From Pyropia haitanensis (taxonomy: Eukaryota > Rhodophyta > Bangiophyceae > Bangiales > Bangiaceae): a stretch of 64,000 bases of DNA. The position numbers and the translations under genes were made by a program. The notes below the pieces were generated by a model. That model made no database searches. It was not told the origin of the DNA and worked only from the letters and a program-made list of their open reading frames with translations. Every line of letters starts with the position of its first letter. Position 1 is the stretch's first letter. Shown here piece by piece: positions 34,740-44,973 of the stretch. Where the stretch lies: positions 3,540,090 to 3,604,089 of the forward strand of contig SDUX01000007.1 of the NCBI GenBank assembly GCA_008729055.1. Direction: 5' to 3'.

Positions 34740-35639
34740 CTACGTCCCGCGCAGCTCCAACAGCGGCTCCTCCCCCGCCTCGACACGTTGGCGCAGCGCG
34801 TCGAGGCGACATACCCACGCGGCCCCACGCCCGTCGAGGGTGACCGTGCGGTCGCCCGCGGGCCCTCGTGCCCCGCTGCCGCTCCCCCCACCCTCGCCGC
34901 CAACCGCAGCGTCATCAGTGCAGTCCGCGTCGTCCCCCTCCTCCTCAAAGCCCCAGTCGTCGATTTGGTGCGCCTCCCGGGGCGCCCGCCCCCTCGCCTC
35001 CCCCTCCCCCTCGGCGCCCGCGCTGGAGGTCACCCCGTCCCGCGCGGCGCCCATCCCTACGACGACGTCCAGCCGGGACGCTGGGGTGAGGCGGTCGCCC
35101 AGCCGGTCGGGCCACTCGATGAGCGCCACACACTGCCCATACACCTCCTCCCAGTCCACAAACGGCCGGCTGTCGGCCGACGGCAGCCGCCACAGGTCCA
35201 TGTGATGCACCCGTCCGCCAGGGGGGAGGCCGCCGCCACGCCGCGGCGCAGGCACGCCTGCGGCCGGCGCTGTGGACGGGGGCGCCCGCTGCGCCGGCGC
35301 GGCGGTGGCCGCCGCCGCCGCCGCCGCCCCCCCCGCCGTGTACACATTGTCCAGCAGGTACGTTGGCGACGTGACCGGCAGGGCCGGCTCGCCTACCGCC
35401 GACCGGACGTACCCCCGCGCGAGCGTCGTCTTGCCACACCCCAGCGGGCCGTGCAGCAGCAGCACGTCGCCGGCCGCGGCGGCGGCGCCCAGTGCCGCGC
35501 CCAGCCGCTCGGTCGCGGCGGGGGTGGAGACGGCGAGCGTCAGGGAGCGGCGGGGCAGGTCGGGCGGGGGAGGGGGGGGGGGGCTGCCGCGGCGGCGTCG
35601 GAACCCCCCGCCCGCACGGACGCCGACGGTGGGGGGGGG

Positions 35640-35689
<50 letters not shown>

Positions 35690-35872
35690 TGCCGCTGCCG
35701 CGGCGTCCGCCGCCACCGTAGTGGCCGCGTGCCGGCGCGAGGCGCGCGGGGGAAGGGGAACCGCCGCCGCTCCGCCGCGGAGGCGGTCTGCCGCAGCCGC
35801 CGCCGCCCCGACGGCGGAGCGGCGGCACCAGAGGGTGACCGCGGCGGTGGCGAGAAAGGCGGCACGGGTCAT
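34740..35872 (-). CDS. TsaE: TsaE-like tRNA threonylcarbamoyladenosine biosynthesis ATPase, with presequence (frame broken by a G-run)
   Basis: ATPase of the bacterial-type t6A pathway, working with TsaD/TsaB. In eukaryotes it would be expected in an organelle. Conserved sequence (minus strand, about 35,550-35,000): LTLAVSTPAATERLGAAL, the Walker A segment LLHGPLGCGKTTLARGYVR, VTSPTYLLDNVY, HHMDLWRL, DWEEVYGQCVALIEWPDRLG and TPASRLDVVV. This frame has no ATG upstream. One frame off, ATG 35,872 begins MTRAAFLATAAVTLWCRRSAVG and continues basic and Ala-rich, resembling a transit peptide. The G-runs at about 35,571-35,582 and 35,631-35,641, or the GCC tract beside them, separate the two. One missing base would fuse them into about 377 residues. 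The C-terminal half contains acidic low-complexity inserts. Assignment of the ATPase is strong; the joined start is inferred. Confidence 0.82.
35641..35704. repeat. GCC/CCG trinucleotide tract in the TsaE-like gene
   Basis: About 20 GCC units just upstream of the TsaE core, preceded by G-runs. It lies exactly where the reading frame changes. Confidence 0.8.
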
Positions 35873-37224
35873 GGCGCGCCGCCGGCGGGAGCGGGGCGGG
35901 GAGGGGGGGGGGGAGCGGTGCCACGTCCGCGGCGGAGTGGCCGCCCGTGGGGGTGCGTGCCCGGCAGCGACGGGGTTGCCGGCCACGGTGAGTGAGCTCG
36001 GAGCGCGGCGCGCCCGAGCCGCTTCGCCAAGAGCCGTAGCGCTACAGTAGCGCAGCTCTGTCGTGTGTTTGGTCAAAGCCGTTGATCTTGGTCGACTGGC
36101 CGCCCGTGTGGTGCTTTCTGTAAAAAATGGATGTTGACGGTACGTGAAGGTGCATAAAATCGCTGCCTGGACCAATGAATCCACACCTGCAGGTCCGAGC
36201 AACATCCACTTTTTAGCGGAAGCACAGTACCAATGACGACTCCTATTGTTGATATGAAACCTTTTCAGCGGGGTTCCTTGGCCAAGGCCACTGGAAGACC
36301 AGGCGGCCGCGGCGGCGCCGCCCCCACCTCCTTTCGCGCTGCGACCATGGAATGGCGGCCGTGGCGCTGGCGGCGGCGCCAACCCCCGCCTGTCCGAGGC
36401 GCTACTCCCCAAGTGGACGGCGGCGGTGGCGGAGCGGTGTGCCGACGTTGCCGCGCCACTGGATCTCCCCGGCTCCCCCGCAACGGCGACGGCCGCCGCC
36501 CATGCGCGGGCGGCGCTGTCCCGCGGCGCGCCGGCAGGCGCACCCCACCGCAGCCCGCGCGCGACGCTCGCGGTCCCAAACGTGACAGCGGCGGCGAGAA
36601 ACGACGGCGCTGCTCACGCCCGCCCTCTCCTGGGTGACCGCCCTCGCGGAACCGTGTCGTCTGGTGCCACCGCCACGGCGCAGCCGACGCGACGCCGCCC
36701 GACGGAACGACGGGCAACCCGTACGGGCGTGCCGGGCACCAGGACTTTGTCTGCCGACGGGGACGCTCGTTGGCGGCGCCGCCCCGCGCCCGACGCCGCC
36801 GGATGAATGGGACGCGCCGCGAGGTGCGGCCGACGAGCGACCGCCCGCCTCTCCATCCCACGGCGGTGGACGCAAGCCGCGACCGCCAGAGGGGTACTGT
36901 TTCTGGGCCGCGCCTTACCCCTGAGGTGTGACCTATCTCCGGGGCGTGCCCTCACCTCAGAGGGAGACCCCGACCCAGAAGTGGTACCCAGGACAAAAGA
37001 GGAATCACTCAACCGCACGGCATCCCACGGGCACAGTTCCCATGCTTCTCTGTTGTGGTGTCACCCCTACGGGAGATCCACCCCGGCCGGGCCGCCGGCC
37101 GCGTCGCCCATCAACTTCACCACCCCCTCCTCCCCCCCCGCAGCTGCCCCTCCGCCGCCCGCTGCCGCTGCCGCCTCCCTCAGCCGCCGCCGCCGCCGCT
37201 GTCCCGGCCGACACCGCCGCCGCG
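35873..37224 (-). other. Spacer between the channel gene 3' end and TsaE start
   Basis: About 1.35 kb on the minus-strand side between two same-strand genes. GC-rich open frames at 36.3-36.9 kb have no recognisable domain. The notable element is the imperfect hairpin at 36,111-36,225. Confidence 0.45.
36111..36225. repeat. 115-nt imperfect hairpin with 42-base arms
   Basis: The arm at 36,111-36,152 and the reverse complement of 36,184-36,225 agree at 32 of 42 positions, beginning GTGCTTYC and including TAAAAA and TGGATGTTG, with a loop of 31 bases. The length and the distributed mismatches resemble a pre-miRNA-like hairpin or a tiny foldback/MITE. No flanking duplication is clear. Confidence 0.6.
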
Positions 37225-39462
37225 TCACCCCACCGCCAGGGCGCGGCGCAGGCGAGGCACCGCCACCATGACGGTCCCCGACAGGGCCAACCCCAGTGCA
37301 AGCACAACCGCAACGGGCAGTACCAGCAGCTCGACGCTAACCTGCTGGGGCGTGCTCCCACACGGCAGGGCGCCCCTCACACCGCGTTCGACGAGTGCCT
37401 CGGTGGTGCGCTCCAGCCGCGCCCGCCGGAAGCGGGCGTTGATCGCCGCCCGCCGCGCGGCGAGCGCGGCGACGTGCTCGGGTGCGCCCGCCGCGGTCGC
37501 GTTGACGTTGGCAAACTGCCAGCCGACAGAAAAAAAAAAGAGCTCCTCCGCGTCGACCACCTGCAGCACGTTGCACAGCCGGGGGTTGGCGCGGAAGGCC
37601 GCGAGCGCGGTGGTGCGCCACGAGAGGAACACCTCGGTCCGCCGCGCGGAGGCGGCAGCGCAGGCGGGGACGATCACCGCCTTCCCCGTCTTGACTTGCT
37701 CGATGCACTCTTCGACGGTCTCGCAGGTAGACCACGTCCGCCGCGCGACGCTCGCGTGCGCCGCACCGTCGCCACGGTGCGAGTTGACCATCCCCACAAA
37801 GATGTCCTCGGTGGCGGCGCCGCGGAGGACCGTCCAGCCGCACATCGCCTGATCCGACAAGCCGCTGACGGCGCTGGACAGGTTCGTGTTAATCGAGCCG
37901 AGGATGAGGGCCGCCTCAAAGAAAATGACAAGGAGCGTCACGACCGCGAGAAGGGTGCCGAGGAGGACGGCGCGTCCGGCAGCAAAGTGCTGCTCGGCGG
38001 GGTGGAGCTCTCCACCAAAGAGGATGCGGATGCTGAGGAGAGTGGCGGGGGGCGGTGGGCGGGAAAGAGACGGGAGCGCGTGCGGGGACGGGAACCCCGC
38101 AGCGCGGACAAGAACAGTCGTCGAACAGTGAGCGAGTGGCATCACAAAAGCACGTGCGTGGCGCGCGAGTCAGCTCAACGGCCAACCGCGCCTCGCACAG
38201 GGGGTACCCCCCCGCGCCCGCTTTCCCTCTTTTCAAGTATCCCTGCCCACGTATAAGTTGTACAGCCACTGAAGGGCGCGCCGCCGTAGCGACCATTGCC
38301 GAGCCACGGGCGTCGGCACGCGGGCCGCTGCTGCCGCGGCGGCGGCCATCCAGACTACGAGCGCGGCGAGGACCAGCAGCCACGCGTCGTGGCTGAACGG
38401 GCGGAGGAGGGCGTGCAAGTTGACCGCGCGTAGCGGTCGGGCGTCGCTGGCCGCGCCCCGCCTAACGAGCAGGGCCACCTGATCCTGTGGGGGGTTGGGC
38501 GCGGCCGGGACGGGAACAGGGGGGACAGAGCAGGAGGGAGGAGGGGGTGGCATGACCGAGTGGGGGGGAAAAAGCACCCCGTCTGTTGCGTCGGTGGCTG
38601 CGGGACGGCACAAGAATCGAACTGAAGCAGGACATTGTCCTCCTCCCGGTTCCCCCCCACTCTTCCATCCACGAGCCGTACACGGGTCAGCCGCAACGCC
38701 GCGGCGGTCGGCACCTGCTGACGGCCACCCTCTCCCTCCGTCACCCCCCAGCCCCACCCCACCCCGGCATCCGTGACGTACCTCATAAATCGGGTCGGAT
38801 GCGGTCGCGCGAGTCGCACGCCACTCGGTAAACACCCACGCGCCCGACGCGGCGAGGCCCATTCCGCTGGCCGGGTGCCCCGCCTCCGCCGCCGCGGCCG
38901 CATATAGGCTGATCAGCTCGTTAAACGTGCACTCGCCCGGCCCACCCGCAAGCGCACACCAGTCCGTGTTGTTGGGAAATAGCGTCGCGTGCAGCGTCCA
39001 CCCAAAGCCGGCCAGCCCCCGCCGCCGGTATTCGGCGCAAGGAAACAGCACCCGCGGGTTGGCAGGGTTGTCGGGCGTGTCGAAACCGGGCGCCAGGGTG
39101 ATGACTGGGTTTTCAACGAGGAAAAAGAAGCACGTCGTGCCTGAACGGCACCGCGCGTACTCTTCCGGGTGCGACCACAGGCGCGACGCGCAGGCGGCTG
39201 CGATGGGAGTGGGAAACGACGCAACCGCCGCGGCGGCGGCCACCGCGGCCGCCGCCGCCACCGCCGCCACACGCTGCCACCCCCGGCTGGCGGCGGGGCC
39301 GCGGCGTGCCGCCGCGCCACGCCGGGTGGCCGGCCACAGCGGGGCGGCGGTGTGACTGCCGCCGCCACCGCCGCCGCCGCTGCCGGTCCCACCACCACCG
39401 CCACCGCCGTTGGAGCAATCGGAAGGACGGGGCGCTGACCTCCCCGCGACTCCCCCGCTCAT
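37225..39462 (-). CDS. Ionotropic glutamate receptor-like channel subunit, three exons
   Basis: Predicted membrane protein with the S1-M1-pore-M3-S2-M4 order of glutamate-receptor channels. Exons on the minus strand: 39,462-38,782 (ATG, ends before GTACGT), 38,484-38,264 (after CACAG, ends before GTACAA) and 38,032-37,225 (after CTCAG). They join in frame to 569 residues. Residues 65-92 are a hydrophobic signal or anchor. S1-like sequence includes PVITLAPGFDT, CAEYRRRGLAGFGWTLHAT and ASDPIYEDQVALLVRRG. M1 (261-281) follows the iGluR-like LLRPFSHDAWLLVLAALVVW. A pore-like stretch and M3 (about 320-345) end in EAALILGSINTNLSS, which replaces the canonical SYTANLAAF. S2 holds TCETVEECIEQVKTGKAVIV; M4 is about 533-557. 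The second donor is ambiguous. The family call rests on architecture and scattered matches. Confidence 0.55.
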
Positions 39463-40150
39463 GACGCCGCCTTGGCGGTTGCCGCGGTACGGCGCGGCGG
39501 CGTCAACGCGCGGTCTCAGAGGCGGTGACGGTGCCACCACCACAAGCGACCCTCTAATCGCCCCACGCGTGGACCCGCCCCGCACCCGCCACCGTGATGG
39601 GGACGGGGAGGCTGCGTGCGGACGAAGAGAAGAGAGGGGAGAAAGGGAGTGGGGGGCCGCCCGACCCAAAGGCTGTAGGCGGCGCGGCACCTCGGTGCGG
39701 GATTCGGCAAAGGTCGCGCGGGCGGGGCGGTGCGCACGATGCGTGGACCTGCAAGGGCCGCCGGAGAAGAAGAGGGGGACGGGAGAAAGAGTGGGGCGGT
39801 AACTGGGGAGGAGCGGGGGACAGGGGCTGGCCCATCCGGCCGCCGCAATGGGTTGTGCGCGGCACGGGTGTGAAGGACTGTCGGCGACGCATCGGCGCGC
39901 CGGGAGGGACAGCCGCAGCGGAGCGGCCAGCTGCAGCACCTCAGCAGATCGCAGGGCAGCGGCGGGTGCTCAAAGAGGGGAAGAGGGCTGCCCCCGACGC
40001 GGAAAGCAAACAGCCGGGAGGGGCCATGAGCCGGCCACGCACCCGGCCCTTACCCGTCGCTCGCTCGCGACGCTGGACGAGGGCCGAACGCTGGTGCTGG
40101 CGCCCGCGAAGAGCGGCGTCCAGCACACCGACGCCTCCGAGGCACGCGCA
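39463..40150. other. Region upstream of the channel gene
   Basis: About 0.7 kb that should hold the promoter of the glutamate-receptor-like gene. It is Arg/Gly/Pro-coding in every frame with no recognisable domain. Confidence 0.4.
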
Positions 40151-41010
40151 ACGAGTCGCAAATCTGAGCTTCGAATCGCATGCGAGATTACCCCCTGCAC
40201 ACCCCCCCCCGTCGTGTCCTGTGACACAGCTGCTGCCCAGGACACAGAGCGCCCCACAGCACGAACAACACACAGCTGTGCGCCCCGCAGCTTGGGCTCT
40301 GAGCCCATGGGTTTTGTTTGGTGGGAACCGATTGAAAATCGGCCATCTGCTGCTGTCATCCGTACAGAACAAAGGCATGTCCACCTGTCCGTCCCTCACC
40401 CCATGGTGCCAACACCACCAGGCACCAAAGAGCAACACCACGTACCAACGTGTTTTCCTCTACCGGTTCTGCTTCTAGAACGCCAACAAACCCAGTGTGT
40501 ATCTCTTGCCTGTTGGCCTGGAGAGGGATTGTCCAAGAAAGAGGCTGCAAGAAACAGCTGTTGTTGAGCCCCCTCTTCCATTGCCAAGAGAAAAATAGCA
40601 ACCGGGCACCACCATGCACCTAACCATACCTCTATGTCCCTGTGAGCTTGCTGGCACATCAAAAGCCCACTGCCGGTACTCAAAGTAGCTTCAGGGGACG
40701 GCTGGTTTTGAACACGCTCAGACACCCCATTCCAAGCGTCTGGCTGCAGCATAGAAGTGAATTCGTACAGGGAGGAACCACTCTTGCTAGCTCAGCACCT
40801 GCCTGCTCAGCCGATGGCCAGTTTTCAATTTTGTCCCACCAAACAATACACATTGGCACAGAGCCCAAGCTGCGGGGAGTACAGCCGCGTGCCGCTCGTG
40901 CCGTGGGGCGCACGGTGTCCTGGGCAGCAGCTTTGTCACTGGACACGACGGGGAGGGGTGCAGTGGGGTAATCTCGCATGCGATTTTACGATCAGATTTG
41001 CGATTCGATG
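40151..41010. mobile_element. Foldback repeat element with about 205-base inverted arms
   Basis: The left arm, about 40,151-40,358, is an imperfect reverse complement of the right arm, about 40,808-41,010, with a spacer of about 450 bases. Matching blocks include GTAATCTCGCATGCGATT, TCAGATTTGCGA, GTCCTGGGCAGCAGCT, GAGCCCAAGCTGCGGGG and GGACACGACGGGG. No transposase domain is present. Base composition is less GC-rich than neighbours. It is most simply a decayed foldback or MITE-type non-autonomous transposon, though a hairpin RNA locus is possible. No target-site duplication could be made out. Confidence 0.7.
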
Positions 41011-42856
41011 TGTGTGCATCTCCACATGCGCGCACCCAGGACCCCCCCCACCCACGCCCACACCCAGTAGCTCCGCTCAGCGCGGCACCGGGCGGGGTCA
41101 CGAACGCCTCTTGCGGGTCCCCACTCGCCAACTTTTCCGTCCCTTCCCCCCTGGACCCGAGGGCCAACCCAGCCGGCGGGGCACGCTCCTCGAGTCGCGC
41201 TGACTACGAGCCTCGCCGGCCGTCGCTGCCGTCAATACAATTACACAGAATAATTCTCAAGCCCGTCACACGTCGTACCAACAAACACAGTCCACCACTC
41301 TTTCCCAAGTCGGGTCATCCGCAATCCCATGATCCAATCTGCTGGAGAAGCCGTCGAGAGGATCTCGTGCTTAATTTCAAGAAAATGTATAAAACTGATG
41401 ATGAAAACAGGGGCGCTTGCAGACGCGTGCACTTTCCCCGTCCACGCCGCGCGCTGTTCGTCGCTCGGCGCGCTCCCGTTTCCGGTCGGTCGCCGCCCGC
41501 CGCCGCGCAGGTGCGGAATGAATGGGACCCCGCCGCCACCCTCCTGATTGGCCGCCTGTCTCGTCCCCCTTGCCGCAGGCGGTCTCGGGCTGCCTTGGCT
41601 TTCCCCTCCACACAACTGCCCACCCCCCCCCCCCCCACCCCACCGCCACCGCAAAGGTCAAAGGGGGACAGCCCACGCCGCGATCAGACTCCGCCGCCAC
41701 CCTGCCGCCGCGGGTCCCGAGGCCGGGGGGGAGGGGAGCGGCCACGAGAAGCTGGCGGCCGACCTCGTCGCCCGCCCGCCGGGGGCGGCGCTGCGCGCGC
41801 GCCTTCCAACCCCCCCCCCCCGCCCCTCCCTGCCACCGGCCGCCACCCCACCAACGTCCCCCCCCCCCCCCCCCCCCTCCTCCCTCCCCCCCCGCACCAC
41901 CACCCACACCACCCCACCACACCCGCCGCGCGGCGAGCGGCGGGCGGTCGCCGCACGGGCGGCGGGCGCGCCAGCGCGGCGGCGGCAGGGGCGGCGGGGG
42001 CGGGCGCGACGCGGCGGCCGCGCCGCGGCGGGCGGCCGTTGCCGCCGCGCGCCGCTCGTCGAGCGCCGGCCGCTCCCGCGCGTCGGCCGCCGGCGCCCCG
42101 GCGGGCGGCCGTCGCGGCCGCCGCCGCCGCTGCCGCCGTCGGCCGACGGCCGCCGGCCGGCGGCGCACTGGGCCGTGCCGCGGCCCGTCGACGCCTGCCT
42201 GCGTGCACTCGCCGCGACCGCCGGCGGTGGCGGCGGCGGCGCCGGTCGGCGGCGACGCACGGCGGGGGGGCGCCCAGTGGGTGGAGGGAGCCAGCTGTGG
42301 CGACGGGGGGCGGGGGGGGGGGGAAGGAGCATCGGTCTTGGCGCGCCACCCATCGTCACGGCCACGTCCGCTGCCACTGTCACGGTCACTGCCACTGTCC
42401 CTGCCACTGCCACTCCCACCGCCACTGCCACTCCCACCGCCACCGCCACGACTACCGCCTCCCGCCACGACTACCGCCTCCAGCGACTGCCACTGCCACT
42501 GTCACTGGCGCCGTCGCTGTCGCCGCTGCGGTCATTCGGGCTTGCTGCAGGAGGGACTCCTGTGTGCATCTTCGCTTTCTTCCGCAGTCACTTCTTCTCT
42601 ACCGTTTGGTCCTTGTACGTCGACCTTTTGGGCGTTACGGGGTCGCCCCCGCCGCCCGGTGGCGCCTCTTTGACAGAGCCGGTTGCCGCGGCGGCGGCAG
42701 CGGCGGCGGCGGGGCTCGCTTGTTGGGTGTTGACCGGAGCCCCCTCCCCCCCCCCCCCCGCCGTGACCGTCAGCTCGCTCCCCCCCCCCCCCCCCCCGCC
42801 CCCCGCCGTGATTGTCAGCTCCTCCCTCCCGCCTTCCTTTTCCTTTGCACGCCATC
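41011..42856 (+). other. Region upstream of the exonuclease-RRM gene
   Basis: About 1.85 kb without a recognisable gene. It includes C-runs (for example 41,857-41,877) and the CCACTG-type minisatellite listed separately. The last part, 42.6-42.85 kb, is pyrimidine-rich and likely 5' UTR. Confidence 0.45.
42366..42512 (+). repeat. Degenerate CCACTG/CCACTC minisatellite
   Basis: Repeated hexamers of the form CCACTG, CCACTC and CCACCG run for about 145 bases. The flanking sequence ends in a twice-repeated CACGACTACCGCCTCC block. It is non-coding as far as can be seen. Confidence 0.75.
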
Positions 42857-44973
42857 ATGCACCCCCACGCGTGCGAGTACCTGGTGGTGCTAGACGTGGA
42901 GACGACCGCCGGCGACGGCGTGGGTGGCGCCGGGGAGGTGGTCGAGTGGCCATATGCGGTGGTGCACCTGCCGACGGCGGCGGTGGTGGAGGCGCGCCTG
43001 CTGCTCGTGGCGCCACAGTGGGAGGGGGGGGCGGCGCGCGCGGCCGCTGGCAGCGTCGCGGGGGCGGCAGGGGGCGACGTTGCCACTAGCAGCGGTGGCA
43101 GCGGCGGAAGCCGCGGGGGGGCGGAGACGGACGGGGGGGATAACGGCGAGTCGGAGGGGGATGCCAGCGGCCGGGCGGCGGGGGCGGGCAGCGGCGGCGG
43201 CTCGGGCAGTGGTGACGGCAGCGGTGGCGGGGCAGGGGGGGGTGCGCCGCACCCGGCTCGCGGCGCCGCTGTCGCCCGACCTGACGGTGGGTCGGCCGAC
43301 GGTGGGTCGGGGTCGGGCGGCGCACCGCCGGCGGATGTCCCACCCGCGAGTGGCCACGGCAGCGGCAGCTCTGAGGCGAGCTGTCCCTCCCCCCGGCGGT
43401 CACCGTCGCGGACGCCGTCGCCGGCGCCCACCCCCCCTGGTGCCCCCCCTGCACACATCCTGTGCCAGGGCCTGCCGCTGGGCCCGTCCCTGCACGTCTT
43501 CCTCACCCACCTTTCGCGGCTGCTGCCGCCGCCCGCCACGTTTGTGCTCGCCACCGACGGTCCGTGGGACCTGAGCGTCGTCCTCCCGCGGGAGGCGCTC
43601 GCCAAGCGCCTGACCCTCCCCGCGGCGCTGACCACCTTTTTCGACCTCCGCACCGAGTTTTGCCGTGCCCTCCCCCACGCGGGGCGGCCGCACAACCGGG
43701 CGACACTGCTCGCGGCGCTGCACCTGCCGCCCCCCCCGCCCGTGGCGCCCGCCACGGCCATTGCGCACGTGCGGTCGCTGGCGTCGGTGGTGGTGCGGCT
43801 GCTCGCGGCGGGCCACCACTTTGTGTCCCCAATGCTGCCGCCGTCGATTTTCGCGCCGGTCGTCGCGGCGGGCGTGCCCGCCGCGGATATCGTGCGCCTG
43901 CGGGGGCTCCCGTGGTCGGCCACCGAGGCGGACGTGCTGGCCTTCTTCTCTTCCGTCCCCGCCTCCCCCGGCGGAGTCCGCTTTGTGCGCAACGCGGCGG
44001 GCAAGGCGACGGGGGAGGCCTTTCTCCAGGTGCCGCCGGGGGGGATGGACCGCGCGTTGCGGCGGCACCGCCACATGATGGGGCCGCGGTACGTGGAGGT
44101 ATTTGCGTCGTCGCCCGCCGACATGGCCGCGCACCTGGCGCGGTGTGACGGGCGGGGCGCGCGGGAAGGTCGCCGCGCCGACGCGGAGGAAGGAGGGGGG
44201 GGTGCGGGGTCGGCCAGCGTGCGCAGTGGCGGCGGTGGCGGCGGCGGCGGCGGTGGTGGTGGCGGCGGCGGCGGCGGTGGGAGCAGCGCCGGGGGTGGCA
44301 GCGGCAGCAGCAATGGCGTAGGGGCGGCGGGGACGGCGGCCGGGTCGCGGCCGGCTGCGAATGGCGTGCGCGCCGGCCGGCACCGGCCGACGCCTGGCGG
44401 TCCACCCCCGATGGGCATGTCGCGCCCAGCACCGGCCGTGTCGCTGCTGCTGCGGCGGCTGCCCGCGGGCACCGATGCGCCAATGGTACGCCGCCTGCTC
44501 ACTGGCGGTGTGGGCGGCGTGGCCGCATCCGCGCTGGGCTCCATTCGGGTCATGGCGGGCGCCGCGGGTGCGGTGGGGAGCGTGGCGGGTGGGCCACCTG
44601 GCGGCGGCGGCGGCGGCCCCGCCACCGCCATTGTGGATGTGTATGGGGAGGCCGCGGCGTTGGCGTCGGCCAAGGCGCGGAGCCTTCAGTTGGATGTGGT
44701 CGTCATGCCAATGGACCCGCGTGGAGGTGGGGGGGGGGGGGGCGCCCCGATGCGGCCGTCGAATCTTTGGCGACGGGCGTGTCTGCGCTGTCGATGGGCT
44801 GGGGGCCCCCTGGTGGGGGGGGTGGCGGAGTGGAGAGCGGCAACGGCTACGCCATCCACCCCGGGCATGGGGGCGGGGGGGGGCACGCCGGCGGGCGTCT
44901 TCCGCCGCCGCTGTACGCGCGGGCGCCGCAGGGCGTGTCGTCGAGTCGACTGCCGCCACCGCCGCACGTGTGA
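42857..44973 (+). CDS. ERI1-like DEDD exonuclease domain fused to hnRNP F/H-type RRMs
   Basis: From ATG 42857. Residues 8-60 begin an ERI1/THEX1-type 3'-5' exonuclease: YLVVLDVETTA (ExoI D-x-E), then GEVVEWPYAVVHL. After a Gly/Ser/Pro insertion of about 130 residues the domain resumes: ILCQGLPLGPSLHVFLTHLS, then FVLATDGPWDL (ExoII Asp), then FFDLRTEFCRALPHAGRPHN. At the ExoIII position TAIAHVRSLASVVVRLLAAG aligns with the family's HxGLDDxxNIA, but catalytic His and Asp seem replaced. A quasi-RRM follows (IVRLRGLPWSATEADVLAFF, GEAFLQVPPGGMDRALRRHR, GPRYVEVFASSP), then a weaker second RRM (SLLLRRLPAGTDAPMVRRLL). A G-run at about 44,728-44,740 probably lacks one base. Reading across gives GWGPPGGG...LPPPPHV and the stop at 44,973; unshifted, the frame runs to 45,262. 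Role in small-RNA or rRNA/histone-mRNA trimming is only inferred. Confidence 0.75.

Noticed and set aside
38600..38640. TCGAACT-containing sequence as a tRNA T-arm
   Set aside because: No pairing stem around it and no acceptor or anticodon arm; it lies inside intron 1 of the channel gene.
40396..40752. Minus-strand frame in the spacer of the foldback element as a transposase
   Set aside because: No DDE/DDD or other transposase motif; too short and overlapped by frames on both strands.
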